The notes: generated by a model not told the origin, from the sequence alone. DNA of 64,000 nucleotides from CAVXSP01 sp963724645 (GCA_963724645.1 CAVRVJ010000002.1:124001-188000), one strand, 5' to 3'; positions 49,089-59,460 are shown, numbered from the stretch's first letter. Numbers and translations: made by a program.

Positions 49089-51128
49089 TCACTGGCCTGC
49101 GAACACCGGCCGCTTTTTCCCCAGGCTCGAGAGCCCTTCGTAGGCGTCCTTCGTCGAGAAGATCTCCACAAGATGCGCAAGCTCGAGGTCGAGAGCCTGC
49201 TGAAGCGGCAGGTCCACCCCGCGATCGATCAGATCGGCCGCCATTCGCAGCGCGATCGGCGCTTTAGTGGCGAGACGCTTACGGGCCTGTGCGACGAGCG
49301 GGTCCTCGGGACGCCCCGAGTCAGTCGAGGGGCTGAGCCCTGTGTCGTCCCCGGGCCTGTAGTCCGCGAACCACTCCGCGACCGCGCGGTACCGCGCGGG
49401 GACATCCTTCGAACGCGGCGAAGGCCTTTGAAGCCCATCGGAAATGGCCTCGGCGATCGCCGAGTCCAATTCTTCATGCGATACGACGCGATCGACGAGC
49501 CGGATCGCGAGAGCCTCGACGGCGTCGAGCGTCTCGCCTGTGAGGACAAGCCACTTTGCCAGTCCCTTGCCGACTCGACGTGGCGTTCGCTGCGTCCCGC
49601 CAAGCCCGGGATAGATGCCGATGCCGGTTTCCGGAAATGCCATCGAGGCCTTCGGGGTGGCGACAATCGCATGGCAGGCGAGCGCCAACTCGAGGCCGCC
49701 GCCGAGCGCCATGCCGTGAAGCCGCGCCACGACGGGCTTCTGGCACGCGCTGATTTCCCGAAACAGATCCTGAGCCTCGCGCGTGAACCGGACGATGCGA
49801 TCGAAGTCGCGCGCGTCGATGTTTCGCAGGAAGAAGCGGATGTCCGCGCCGGCGATGAACGCCTTTCCACGGCCGGCGATCACAATCCCGCGAACCGCCG
49901 GATCGCCCGCCGCACGACGGAACGCGCCAGCCAACTGCGCGATCACCGCCTCATTCAACGCGTTCATCGCGTCTGGACGGTTGATCGTGAGCGTCGCGAT
50001 CCCGTCGGCGATCTCTGATCGCACGAGCTCGAACAAGAACGGCTTGGCGCTCCGCCGCTGCCGCGTCAGGACTTCCGGCACGGCGACATCCCACGCCGCC
50101 GCAAATTGCTCCGCGACCGCGGTCGACGCCTCAATGCCGCGCTGGTTCATCAGCTCGAACGGCCCGCGCCGCCAGCGCAAGCCCACGCGCGCGCCGATAT
50201 CGGTGTCCTCGATGGTCCCCACGCCCTCATCGACGAGTGCCGCCGCGACGTGAAACGTCGCGGCCATCAAGCGCTCGGCGACGACGGCGAACTTGCCTGG
50301 ATCCGCCGTCCCACCGAGATTCCACAGCTCCCGCTCGTCCACGTGGTGTTTCAGCAGGGCCGGCGGCTCGTAGACTCGTCCGAAGGCGCGCCCGAGCGTG
50401 GTCGACGCATGAAGCGCGATGGGCAGGCCCGTGACATTCATCAACTCGAACGGTCCCATCCCGATGCCAAAGGCCTGCTTCGCCGCCTCGTCAATCGTCG
50501 CGACCGTGGCGACGCCCTCCTCCAGCAAGCGCACGCTGTGCATCAGCCACGGCACGAAGAACCGATTGACAATGAAGCCGTAGGAGTCCCTGGAGGCGAT
50601 GGGGGTCTTGCCGAGCACTTCCTGGAGGCGCCACGCGCGCATGAAGATTGCAGGGTCGGTGCGCGCGCCCGCGACGACCTCGACCAGCCGGTTCTTCGCC
50701 GGGTGGAAAAAGTAATGAAGCCCAAGCACACGCGCCGGGTTGGCAGTTGACGCAGCGATCTCCGAGACGGCGAACGAAGACGTGTTCGTCGCCAGAATGG
50801 CGTCCGGACGGCAGATTCGATCCAGCCGGCCGAACACCTCCTTCTTCACGCCAAGCTCCTCGAAGACCGCCTCGATCACGAGCGCCGCAGCCCCTAAATC
50901 CTCGAGGTTGGATGTGCCGCGGATGCGGCCGCGAATCACCCGCGCCGCGTCGCTTGTGAGAATTCGGCGTTCCACGCCTTCGGCGAGCGTCGCGTCGATG
51001 ATGCCCAGCCCGCGCGCAACTTTCTGATCGTCCGTGTCCACGAGGATCACGGCGAATCCTTCGGTTGCCAGTTTCTGGGCGATCCCGCTCCCCATGTTGC
51101 CCGCACCGACGACACCAAGCGACTCCAT
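49089..51128 (-). CDS. 3-hydroxyacyl-CoA dehydrogenase / enoyl-CoA hydratase bifunctional enzyme
   Basis: 679 residues, intact. N-terminal dehydrogenase half: GVVGAGNMGSGIAQ (NAD motif), NTSSFAVSEIA, GLHYFFHPAKNRLVEVV with the catalytic His, and YGFIVNRFF. C-terminal crotonase half: AMNALNEAV, GKAFIAGADI, ARLHGMALGGGLELALACH and PETGIGIYPGLGGTQR with the two catalytic glutamates. The domain order is the reverse of FadB/FadJ and like archaeal crotonyl-CoA hydratase/3-hydroxybutyryl-CoA dehydrogenase. Role in fatty-acid or hydroxybutyrate metabolism. ATG after GGGGGG. Confidence 0.88.
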   Translation of the reverse strand: MESLGVVGAGNMGSGIAQKLATEGFAVILVDTDDQKVARGLGIIDATLAEGVERRILTSDAARVIRGRIRGTSNLEDLGAAALVIEAVFEELGVKKEVFGRLDRICRPDAILATNTSSFAVSEIAASTANPARVLGLHYFFHPAKNRLVEVVAGARTDPAIFMRAWRLQEVLGKTPIASRDSYGFIVNRFFVPWLMHSVRLLEEGVATVATIDEAAKQAFGIGMGPFELMNVTGLPIALHASTTLGRAFGRVYEPPALLKHHVDERELWNLGGTADPGKFAVVAERLMAATFHVAAALVDEGVGTIEDTDIGARVGLRWRRGPFELMNQRGIEASTAVAEQFAAAWDVAVPEVLTRQRRSAKPFLFELVRSEIADGIATLTINRPDAMNALNEAVIAQLAGAFRRAAGDPAVRGIVIAGRGKAFIAGADIRFFLRNIDARDFDRIVRFTREAQDLFREISACQKPVVARLHGMALGGGLELALACHAIVATPKASMAFPETGIGIYPGLGGTQRTPRRVGKGLAKWLVLTGETLDAVEALAIRLVDRVVSHEELDSAIAEAISDGLQRPSPRSKDVPARYRAVAEWFADYRPGDDTGLSPSTDSGRPEDPLVAQARKRLATKAPIALRMAADLIDRGVDLPLQQALDLELAHLVEIFSTKDAYEGLSSLGKKRPVFAGQ

Positions 51129-51222
51129 GAACCCCCCGAAAAGTACCCCGGCGCCATTTCACCACAGGAAGAGCCGACGGACGGCGCCTCAGGTGAATCA
51201 GGTATCATCCGACTCCGAGCAC

Positions 51223-51930
51223 GTGACTGACCGGATCTCCATCATCGTCCCGGTGTTCAATGAAGCCCGCACAGTCGCCGCCGTCGTTGAGCGGCTGCTG
51301 ACCATCGACCTTCCGGCGTCACGCGAAATCATTGTGGTCAATGACGGGTCGAGGGACGGCACGCGCAGTGTGCTGGACGGTCTCGGGGAGCGGCCGAATC
51401 TGACGATTGTCCATTCGGATGAAAATTGTGGAAAGGGTCATGCTGTCCGGCTCGGCATCAGCCGCGCTCGAGGGACGATCGTGGCGATCCAGGACGCGGA
51501 TCTCGAGCTGGATCCCGCCCAATTGGGGGCGCTCGTGTTGCCGCTCATCCGCCGGGAGCAGGAGGTGGTGTACGGGTCGCGCTTCCTCGCGGACCGCTCG
51601 CCGGCGTCATCTCTGACCTACGCGGCCAACAGGGCGCTGACGACCTTGACGAACGTGCTGTACGGCGCCTCGCTCACTGACATGGAGACCTGTTACAAGG
51701 TCATGCGGACCGACGTGGCGCGGTCGCTCGGCCTGTCCGCGAATCGATTCGACATCGAGCCGGAAATCACAGCCAAGCTTCTGCGGGCCGGCCATCGCAT
51801 CGTCGAGTTGCCCGTGCGATTCTCGCCGCGGTCGCGGGCGGCCGGCAAGAAGATTGGCTGGAAGGACGGATTGATCGCGATTGCCACGCTCGTGCGATGC
51901 CGCCTGACACGCCCGCCGCACGCGGACTGA
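51223..51930 (+). CDS. Family 2 glycosyltransferase (dolichyl-phosphate-mannose-synthase-like)
   Basis: 235 residues from GTG 51223. ISIIVPVFNEARTVAAVVER, IIVVNDGSRDGT, then IQDADLELDP (DxD metal site) and DMETCYKVMRTDV are the GT2/DPM1 signature set. Makes a polyprenyl-phosphate sugar at the inner membrane. Followed after 7 bases by a membrane glycosyltransferase that would use such a donor. Intact. Confidence 0.85.
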   Translation: MTDRISIIVPVFNEARTVAAVVERLLTIDLPASREIIVVNDGSRDGTRSVLDGLGERPNLTIVHSDENCGKGHAVRLGISRARGTIVAIQDADLELDPAQLGALVLPLIRREQEVVYGSRFLADRSPASSLTYAANRALTTLTNVLYGASLTDMETCYKVMRTDVARSLGLSANRFDIEPEITAKLLRAGHRIVELPVRFSPRSRAAGKKIGWKDGLIAIATLVRCRLTRPPHAD

Positions 51931-51937
51931 CGCCATC

Positions 51938-53746
51938 TTGCGCGCAAGACTTGCTCGACTCCTCGGGCTTCTTTCGGCGCTGAGTGTTGCCTGGGCCTGC
52001 GCCACCTGGCTGACGGGGGGATTCGCGTTCACAGTGCTTGGGACGCGCGTCAGTTCCTACGACGTCTGGCGCCCGATTATTGCCGGAGGTCTGGCTGCGG
52101 CTGGACTGTTCTGGCTTGGCGGCCCAAGAGCCGCGCTTGACCAGATCGAGCACCTGGGCCGGTGGCTCTCGGCGGCCCGGCTGTCGGCCGGTTTCGCGTG
52201 CCTCGTACTTCTCGTGGGCGTGCGGTTCGGAACCTGGACGGCCAGCGGTCCGGATCCGTTTGCCTACGTGAGCCAGGCCACCCTGTGGCGAAGCGGCCAT
52301 CTGGAGGTTCCTGTGCCGCTCGCGAGCGGTGCACCCTGGCCGCAGGCCGCGGAGACACTCACACCGTGGGGCTACCGCGCCGCCCAGGCCGGCGCACCAG
52401 CGCTCGTGCCCATCACCGCGCCGGGACTTCCGATGCTCATGGCGGCCGCGCAACTCATGGGCGGCTACCCGGCGGCGTTTCTGATCACGCCGATCTCCGG
52501 CGCGGTTCTGGTCTGGCTGACTTTTGCAATCGGACGGAAGGCGCGGTCGGCATCGACGGGCGCCATCGCGGCGTGGCTCGTCGCCACCAGTCCCGCGGTG
52601 TTGTTCATGGTGATGTGGCCGATGACCGACGTTCCTGCCGCGGCCTGCGCGGCGCTGATGATCTGGCTGCTCCTCAAGACGTCGAACGGCACTGCCGCCA
52701 TCGCAGGCCTCGCTGCCTCAGCTGGAATCCTGCTGAGACCCACGTTTGCCGCGCTGGCCATCGGCGGGATCGTCTGGCTCGCAATCGAGCGTTTGCGTAG
52801 GGGCGGCTTCGACCGCTGGCGCATTGCCGCCTTTTGCGCGGGTCTCGCGCCCGGGTTCGCCGTTACCGCCGCGCTGAATGCGAGATGGTACGGATCTCCA
52901 CTCCGATCAGGGTACGGCTCGACGGGAGATCTGATGGCTCTCTCTCACGCAGGGCCTAACGCCCTTCGGTACTTGGGCTGGCTCATCGAGACCTCGCCCC
53001 TGGCGATCGCCGGCCTCGTCGCCCTGCTGTGGTTCGTGGCGTATTCTCGCCGGCCGGCGTCAGCGCGGGCGTTGCTGCTTCTGGCCATCGTGGCCGTTGC
53101 TGCATGGCTGCCCTATCTGTTGTACGCAGGTTTCGACGAATGGTGGTACCTGCGTTTTCTGCTGCCGGCCTGGCCGGCCATGTTCGTCGCTGTTGCTGCG
53201 GTGGTGGATACGATACGCGGGCGCGGACTTGTCGGCGCGATCGTCGTGGTGCTCGTCGTGACAGGCGCGGGCGTCGCCGGGCTCGTGGTCAGCCAGCGGC
53301 GAGGCGTCTTCACGCTGAACGAGCGGCGGTACGCGACAGTCGCGCGGCTGGTGGCCAGCGTGACCGACCCTTCGGCGGTCATCCTCACCGTGCAGCACTC
53401 CGGCACAGTCCGGTTCTACGCCGGCCGCCAGACGTTGCGGTGGGACGCGCTCGATCCCGCGTGGCTCGATCGGACGTTGTCCTGGCTGTCGGCGCAGGGA
53501 CGGCATCCGTATCTGCTCGTCGAAGACTGGGAGGAGCCCCATTTCGAGGCCAGGTTTGCGGCGGCGAATCAGAACGGCCGGCTGTCGTTCTCCCCGGTCG
53601 TGGCCTGGCAGTCGGTCCGGACAGCCGGGTGGATCTTCCTGTTCGATCCGCTCGGTCGCGGCGCCACGATGTGGACTCCTGGACCCGAATTCGAGGACGC
53701 CGAGCCGTTCTGCGCCCTGCCCGCGCCGAATCCGTGGCCTAGGTGA
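51938..53746 (+). CDS. Membrane glycosyltransferase of GT39/ArnT-like type
   Basis: 602 residues, intact, starting at TTG 51938. About 11 hydrophobic helices, and a periplasmic first loop with ASGPDPFAYVSQATLWRSGH, the conserved acidic loop of GT-C enzymes. The C-terminal 130 residues are soluble. Follows the polyprenyl-phosphate sugar synthase, so it likely moves that sugar onto an envelope glycan, lipid or protein. Its end overlaps the next gene by 8 bases (converging). Confidence 0.75.
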   Translation: MRARLARLLGLLSALSVAWACATWLTGGFAFTVLGTRVSSYDVWRPIIAGGLAAAGLFWLGGPRAALDQIEHLGRWLSAARLSAGFACLVLLVGVRFGTWTASGPDPFAYVSQATLWRSGHLEVPVPLASGAPWPQAAETLTPWGYRAAQAGAPALVPITAPGLPMLMAAAQLMGGYPAAFLITPISGAVLVWLTFAIGRKARSASTGAIAAWLVATSPAVLFMVMWPMTDVPAAACAALMIWLLLKTSNGTAAIAGLAASAGILLRPTFAALAIGGIVWLAIERLRRGGFDRWRIAAFCAGLAPGFAVTAALNARWYGSPLRSGYGSTGDLMALSHAGPNALRYLGWLIETSPLAIAGLVALLWFVAYSRRPASARALLLLAIVAVAAWLPYLLYAGFDEWWYLRFLLPAWPAMFVAVAAVVDTIRGRGLVGAIVVVLVVTGAGVAGLVVSQRRGVFTLNERRYATVARLVASVTDPSAVILTVQHSGTVRFYAGRQTLRWDALDPAWLDRTLSWLSAQGRHPYLLVEDWEEPHFEARFAAANQNGRLSFSPVVAWQSVRTAGWIFLFDPLGRGATMWTPGPEFEDAEPFCALPAPNPWPR

Positions 53747-54719
53747 GCTTGAGCACTTCCCGGTTCAGCACGTCCATGCGGTCGAAGTCGCCTCGCTCGC
53801 CCATCTCGACGTTCGCGACGGCTCGCGCCGCCATGGCTCGATTCGCTTCGGTGGTATTGCTGCCGCTGTGCGGGGTCAGAATCACGTTGGGAAGGGCGCG
53901 GAGATCGTGCGACGAGTCGACCGGCTCGTACGGCTCGCGCTCGAAAACATCGAGCGCCGCACCGGCGATTTGTCCGGCGGCCAGCGCGTCGTAGAGCGCG
54001 ACTTCGTCCACGACGGCGCCTCGCGCCGTGTTGATCAACCAGGCGTGCGGCCGGAGAGCGCCGAGGCGATCCCGGTTGAGAAAGCGCCTGTTCTCCGCCG
54101 ACGCGGGCATGTGCAGGCTGACGAAGTCGGCGTCTTTGACTGCGGCCGAGAAATCATCGGTCATGGCGGCGAACGGCGGCTCGGCCGCCGCGCCCGCGGA
54201 TCGGCGGCAGCCGATCACGCGCATCTGGAAGCCGCCGGCGGCGATGCGCGCAACCGCCCGTCCGATGCGGCCGCTGCCGATGATCGCCAGCGTCTTGCCG
54301 GTCAGCTCGACGCCGGTCCTCGGCGACCACTCGCGCTCGCGCATCCTGCCGGTGATCGTCGTGAAATGGCGAGCGGCCGCCGCGATGAGCAGCATCGTGA
54401 GCTCGGCGACGGATTGATCCAGCACGCCGGGCGTGTTCGTGCACACGAGACCGGCTGCCGTGGCGCGCACAAGATCGAGGCTTTCGTAGCCGACGCCGAA
54501 GCGAGCCAGCACCGCGCCCCGCGACAGCGACTCGTACAGTTGCTGGCGGTACGGAAGGTGGCCGATGATCGCGTGGCGGGCGCGGCGGCCCACAATCGCG
54601 GCCGCGAGATCGGCCTCTCCGGACGGGGCTTCGACGCATTCGATCGTCGAAGCAGACAGGAATATGTCCGGGGCCTTCCGGAATTCCGGTTCCGTGACGA
54701 GCACGAGGGGGCGCGGCAT
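53739..54719 (-). CDS. D-2-hydroxyacid dehydrogenase
   Basis: 326 residues, intact. FGVGYESLDL, NTPGVLDQSVAELTMLLI, NAD motif IIGSGRIGRAVARI, INTARGAVVDE (catalytic Arg), and LTPHSGSNT (catalytic His). Belongs to the glyoxylate/hydroxypyruvate/phosphoglycerate-type family. Its place beside sugar-acid dehydratase genes suggests reduction or oxidation of a small hydroxyacid from that pathway (inference). Confidence 0.85.
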   Translation of the reverse strand: MPRPLVLVTEPEFRKAPDIFLSASTIECVEAPSGEADLAAAIVGRRARHAIIGHLPYRQQLYESLSRGAVLARFGVGYESLDLVRATAAGLVCTNTPGVLDQSVAELTMLLIAAAARHFTTITGRMREREWSPRTGVELTGKTLAIIGSGRIGRAVARIAAGGFQMRVIGCRRSAGAAAEPPFAAMTDDFSAAVKDADFVSLHMPASAENRRFLNRDRLGALRPHAWLINTARGAVVDEVALYDALAAGQIAGAALDVFEREPYEPVDSSHDLRALPNVILTPHSGSNTTEANRAMAARAVANVEMGERGDFDRMDVLNREVLKLT

Positions 54720-54772
54720 GCGGAGATCATACCGAACCCCCGGGGAAACGCGGAACCTCGGAACCTGCGCTA

Positions 54773-55306
54773 CTACCTCTGCGCCGCCCGAAACAGCGCC
54801 GCGCTGCCCCCGCCGATGGCCGCGCCAATCAACGCGCCCTTCCCGCCTCCGACCAGACTTCCGATCCCGGCGCCGGCGCCGGCCAATCCGCCAACAACAA
54901 GGACGTCCTTGCGCCAGTCGTGCGCTCGCGCCGCCTGGCGGGTCGCGGTCCGGCGCGAGGCGCGGGGGGCGCGGAACGTCTGCACGGGCGCCGGCGCGAC
55001 GGCGGGGGACACGACGTTCACCGGTCTGACGCTGGTGGACGTCGGCATGGGCTGGTCGAGATCCGCGCGGTAGACCGTGCCATTCACCATCGTGCCCGTG
55101 CTGCATTCGACACTGACGTTCAACTCACCGTTCACCACGCTCTGCCGGACGAGTGCCTGCTGATTCGGCGCGCAATTCATCGCCACGTTCGAGGTCTTTC
55201 CGCGCGCCTGGCCGGACCACGGCGTCCACAACGCCAGGGTCGTGCCAAGGGCCGCGAGGCCTGCTGCGCCGAACCAATGATTGGGCCGAAGACTGGTGGA
55301 AAACAT
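54773..55306 (-). CDS. Exported glycine-zipper protein
   Basis: 177 residues, intact. ATG 55306 follows TTGGAGGG. N-terminal membrane/signal segment (FGAAGLAALGTTLALWTPW), a Cys-pair region (MNCAPNQQALVRQ, VSVECSTGTM), and a C-terminal glycine-zipper helix (VVGGLAGAGAGIGSLVGGGK, then GALIGAAIGGGSA). Such zippers insert into or stabilise membranes. Family otherwise unknown. Confidence 0.65.
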   Translation of the reverse strand: MFSTSLRPNHWFGAAGLAALGTTLALWTPWSGQARGKTSNVAMNCAPNQQALVRQSVVNGELNVSVECSTGTMVNGTVYRADLDQPMPTSTSVRPVNVVSPAVAPAPVQTFRAPRASRRTATRQAARAHDWRKDVLVVGGLAGAGAGIGSLVGGGKGALIGAAIGGGSAALFRAAQR

Positions 55307-55358
55307 GACACCCTCCAAACGTCCGGATGCCCACCAAGCCTCCAAGGTTCATGCCAGA

Positions 55359-55482
55359 GGGGGACGGGTCAGATTTCCACAGATTTGCCCCAAAGGGGGA
55401 CGGGTGTCGCCAGGGGTCGTCCTCTAAACCTGGCGACACCCGTCCCCCTTTGGGCAAATCTGTGGAAATCTGACCCGTCCCC
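55359..55482. repeat. Near-perfect 124-bp inverted repeat
   Basis: Left arm from 55359 (GGGGGACGGGTCAGATTTCC, then ACAGATTTGCC...) and right arm to 55482 are complementary over about 55 bases with one extra C on the left; the loop is 14 bases. The boundary coincides with the stop codon of the dehydratase. It differs from the ACTTGACTTGACG element. The motif GGGGACGGGTCAGATTTCC resembles repeats seen beside REP-type elements in other environmental genomes (recollection, not checked). Confidence 0.85.
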
Positions 55483-57213
55483 TAGTGCGACTCGCGCGTC
55501 GGAGGGGTACCGCGGCAGCCGACGAGAAAATCGAAGTCGCAGCCGCGATCGGCCTGCTGCACGTGGTCGATGAACAGACTCGCGTAGCCGCCCGGAGGCA
55601 CCGGCGAGGCGGGAGCGCGCCACGCGGCGCGGCGCCGCGCCATCTCGGCGTCGCTCACGTCGAGGTGCAACCGGCGCGCCTCGATGTCCAGCTCGATTTA
55701 GTCGCCATCCTTGACGAGGGCGAGCGGTCCGCCCGCCGCCGCTTCGGGCGAGACGTGCAGCACGACTGTGCCGTAGGCCGTCCCACTCATTCGCGCATCG
55801 GAGATCCGGACCATGTCGGTGATGCCCTGCTGCAGCAGCTTCGGGGGCAGGCCCATGTTGCCGACCTCCGCCATCCCCGGGTATCCCTTCGGGCCCGCAG
55901 TGCTTCAGCACGAGGACCGACGTCGCGTCCACATCCAGCGCCGGGTCAACGATGCGTTCCTTGTAGTGCTCGATGTTCTCGAACACCACCGCGCGGCCAC
56001 GATGTTTCATGAGGTGCGGTGAGGCCGCGGATGGCTTGAGCACCGCGCCGTCCGGCGCGAGATTCCCCCGCACGACGGCGATGCCGCCATGGGCCGCCAG
56101 TGCGCGCTCGATTGGCCGGATGACCTCGTCGTTCCAGGTCCTGGCCTCGCCGCAGTTCTCCCAAATCGTCCTGCCGTTCACGGTCAATGCATCGCGGTTC
56201 AGCAGGCCGCTCTCGCCAAGCGTCCGAACCACCGCCGGCACGCCGCCAGCGTAGAAGAAGTCCTCCATCATGAACTTCCCGGAAGGCGCGATGTCGACAA
56301 TCGTCGGGACGTTGCGGCCGAACTCGTCCCAGTCGGCGAGCGATAACGGCACGCCGACGCGCCCCGCGATCGCGAGCAAGTGAATCACGGCGTTGGTCGA
56401 TCCGCCGACCGCGCCGTTGACGCGTATCGCATTCTCGAAGGCATCACGCTTCAGGATCTTCGAGATCCGCAGGTCCTGCTCGACCATCTCGACGATGCGG
56501 CGGCCGGCGACATGCGCCTGGGCGTAGCGGCGCGAATCGACCGCTGGAATCGCGGCGTCGCCCGGCAGGGTCAAACCGAGCGCCTCGACCATCGTCGCCA
56601 TTGTGGCTGCGGTCCCCATGGCCGCGCAGACACCGGTCGAGCGGGACATGCAGGGCTCGGCGTCCATGAATTCCTGGAGCGTCATCTTTCCGGCCTTGAC
56701 CGCCTCGCTGAACTGCCATACCTGGCTCACGCCGATCGTCTGACCGCGGTAGTTGCCGTTCAACATCGCGCCGCCAGGCACGACCAGCGCCGGCACATCG
56801 CAGCTCGCCGCGCCCATGACGAGCGACGGCGTGGTTTTGTCGCAGCCACAGAGCAGGACGACGCCATCGATCGGATTGCCGCGAATCGACTCTTCGACAT
56901 CCATGCTGGCGAGATTCCGAAACAGCATGGCCGTCGGCCGCAAGCTCGTCTCGCCCAGCGAGGTGACCGGAAACTCGAACGGGACGCCGCCGGCTTCCCA
57001 GACCCCGCGTTTGACGTGGTCGGCCAGCTCCCGGAAGTGCGCGTTGCAGGGCGTCAGCTCGGAGAACGTGTTGCAGATGCCGATGAGCGGACGGCCGTCG
57101 AACACATCGCGCGGTAACCCCCGGCCGACCCAGCTGCGATGTATGAAGCCGTCCTTATCGCGCTTGGCGAACCAGCTGGCGGAGCGGAATCCGCGGCGTC
57201 TTTGTTCGGTCAC
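55482..57213 (-). CDS. IlvD/Edd-family sugar-acid dehydratase, frameshift and internal stop
   Basis: About 577 residues, the family's usual size. [Fe-S]/Mg ligands: NTFSELTPCNAHF, LLCGCDKTTPS, and STGVCAAMGTA; also RVNGAVGGSTNAVIHLLA. The C-terminus VGCRGTPPTRESH stops at 55482-55484. A frame break near 55890 shifts the last quarter, and a TAA at 55698-55700 interrupts DGD-IELD, where the family has one residue. Likely arabonate/xylonate/gluconate-type dehydratase. GTG 57213 (GGAG upstream) is preferred to TTG 57225. Operon with the upstream SDR. Confidence 0.8.
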
Positions 57214-57261
57214 TCTGACTCCCAATTTGCAGGCTCGTGCCTGATCGGACGTGTCTCTTGA

Positions 57262-58061
57262 CTATCTCGCCGTCCATCCTCCATCAACGAACAGCGAGCT
57301 GCCCGTGACGTAACGAGGACGCGTCGGAGGCGAGGAACACGACGGCGCCACTCAACTCGTGGAGCTCGCCGAAGCGGCCCATGGGAATCTGACGGCAGAA
57401 ATCAGCGTATTTCACAGGATCGTCCATGATCGATCGGTTCATATCCGTGCCGAACGGGCCCGGGCAGATCGCGTTGGCCGTCACGCCGGTTCCCGCCCAT
57501 TCAAGCGCGAGCACGCGCGTCAGGTTGACGACGCCCGGCCTTGGCCGACGCGTAGGGCGCGCGGCCCGGCAGAGCGATCACGGACAGGATCGATCCCATG
57601 TTGATGACGCGGCCCCATCCGCGCTTCACCATGCGCGGGCCCGACCGACCGCGAGCACAGGAACGTGCCCTTGAGGTTGATGTCGATCACCATGTCCCAG
57701 TCAGCCTCCGAGAGCTGGTCAATCTGTCCGCGAACGTTGACGCCCGCGCTATTGATCAGGATGTCGACGGGGCCGAGCGCGCCTCGACTTCCGACGCCAT
57801 CCGCTCGACGTCATTGAGCTGGGTGACATCGGCGGTGAACGCCTTCGCGCGGCGGCCGGTCGCGGAGGCGATCGCCGCGGCCGCCTTTTCCGCGCCGGCA
57901 AGCGAGCGGCCCGCGATGGCGACATCCGCGCCGACCTCCGCCAGCGCGGTCGCCATCGAGTAGCCGAGGCCGCGAGCGCCTCCCGTGACGAGGGCGGTCT
58001 TACCGTCGAGCCGAAACCGATCGAGCACACCTTGTTGCGGCACGGCGACAATCTCTCTCAT
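57262..58061 (-). CDS. SDR-family dehydrogenase (sugar acid/ketoacid type), frameshifted
   Basis: About 265 residues. TGGARGLG cofactor motif, TADVTQ, INSAGVN, and GSILSVIALPGRAPYASAK with catalytic Ser, Tyr and Lys; C-terminal CPGPFGTDMN and VTGSSLFVDGGW. Breaks near 57785, 57630, 57545 and 57320. Resembles gluconate 5-dehydrogenase and 2-keto-3-deoxy-L-fuconate dehydrogenase. It is divergent from the fuconate-dehydratase-like gene and leads the operon with the IlvD-type dehydratase, which supports a sugar-acid role. Confidence 0.8.
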
Positions 58062-58146
58062 CCTGTACGCACGCCAATCCACGACGCGCACGCATTGTAA
58101 TCAATCCGCGGCGCTGTCATATACTCACCGCTGTGCGTGAATCACG

Positions 58147-59460
58147 ATGAGGACGCCCGGATTCGGCATCACCATTCGCAGCCTCGACGCCAGCGACATC
58201 AGGTTCCCGACCTCCCGCAATCTCGACGGCAGCGATGCCATGCACCGGGACCCCGATTATTCGGCCGCTTATGTCGTCCTCAAGACCGACAGCGAATTTC
58301 GAAGGGCACGGCTTCACGTTCACACTGGGACGAGGCAACGAGCTGTGCGTCGCCGCAATTCGCGCGCTCGAGCCGCTCGTGACCGGACGATCGCTCGCCG
58401 ATATCGTGGCCGACCCGGCAGGGTTCTGGCGTTCACTCGCTTCCGACACGCAGCTCCGCTGGGTGGGGCCCGAGAAAGGGGTCATGCATCTCGCGCTCGC
58501 GGCCATCGTCAACGCCGTCTGGGATTTGTGGGCGAAGGTCGCGGAAAGACCGGTGTGGAAGCTTCTGGCCGACATGTCGCCGCGCGAGCTGGTCCGGTGC
58601 ATCGATTTTCGCTACATCACCGACGCGCTGACGCCCGACGAGGCGATCGAGCTGCTCGAGCGGCAGGCGATGCCAGAAGGCTGAACGGGAGGCCCGCCTG
58701 CTTCATGAGGGCTATCCCGCGTACACGACCTCGACCGGCTGGATCGGATATTCAGACGATGCGGTGAGACAGATTGTGCCGTGAAGCGCTCGCGGAAGGT
58801 TGGACGGACTTCAAGGTCAAGGTCGGAGGAGCCCCGGAAGACGACGCCCGGCGGCTGGCGCTCGTGCGCGAAGAGATCGGGCCGTCCTGCCGGCTGATGA
58901 TCGACGCCAATCAGAAATGGGACGTCGGCGAAGCGATCGCGCGCGTGCGCGAGCTGGCGCGTTTCGACCTCTGGTGGATGGAGGAGCCGACCAGCCCGGA
59001 CGACATCCTCGGCCACGCCGCGATCGCGGCGGCGATCAAGCCGATCGGCGTCGCCACCGGCGAGAACTGCGCCAATCGCGTGCTCTTCAAGCAACTGTTC
59101 CAGGCCCACGCGATCAGCTTCTGCCAGATCGACAGCTGCCGCCTCGGCGGCGTGAACGAGAACCTCGCGGTAATTCTGATGGCGGCCAAGTTCGGCGTGC
59201 CGATCTGCCCGCACGCCGGCGGCGTCGGGTTGTGCGAGCTCGTGCAGCACCTGTCGATGTTCGATTTCGTCGCCGTCTCCGGCCGCATGGACGACCGCGT
59301 GATCGAGTTCGTCGATCACCTGCACGAGCATCTCGTCTATCCCGTCTCGATGCGCAGGGGCAGGTATCTCGCGCCGGCAGCGCCCGGCTACAGCACGGAA
59401 ATCCGCGCGGAATCGCGACGGGAGTTCGCGTATCCCGGTGGCCCGGCCTGGGCACGCTAG
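58147..59460 (+). CDS. L-fuconate dehydratase-like enolase-superfamily enzyme, frameshifted
   Basis: About 436 residues, cytoplasmic. DIRFPTSRNLDGSDAMH, GHGFTFTLGRGNELCV, and then DFKVKVGG (KxK), LMIDANQKWD, WMEEPTSPDDILGHA, TGENCANRV and ICPHAGGVGLCE are those of L-fuconate dehydratase. Single-base gains near 58300, 58690 and 58770 break the frame; removing each restores it. The enzyme turns L-fuconate into 2-keto-3-deoxy-L-fuconate. Together with the SDR and MFS carrier it suggests non-phosphorylating L-fucose (or related sugar acid) breakdown. Confidence 0.87.

Noticed and set aside
53556..55073. 505-codon plus-strand open frame
   Set aside because: Antisense to the 2-hydroxyacid dehydrogenase and glycine-zipper genes, no ribosome site.
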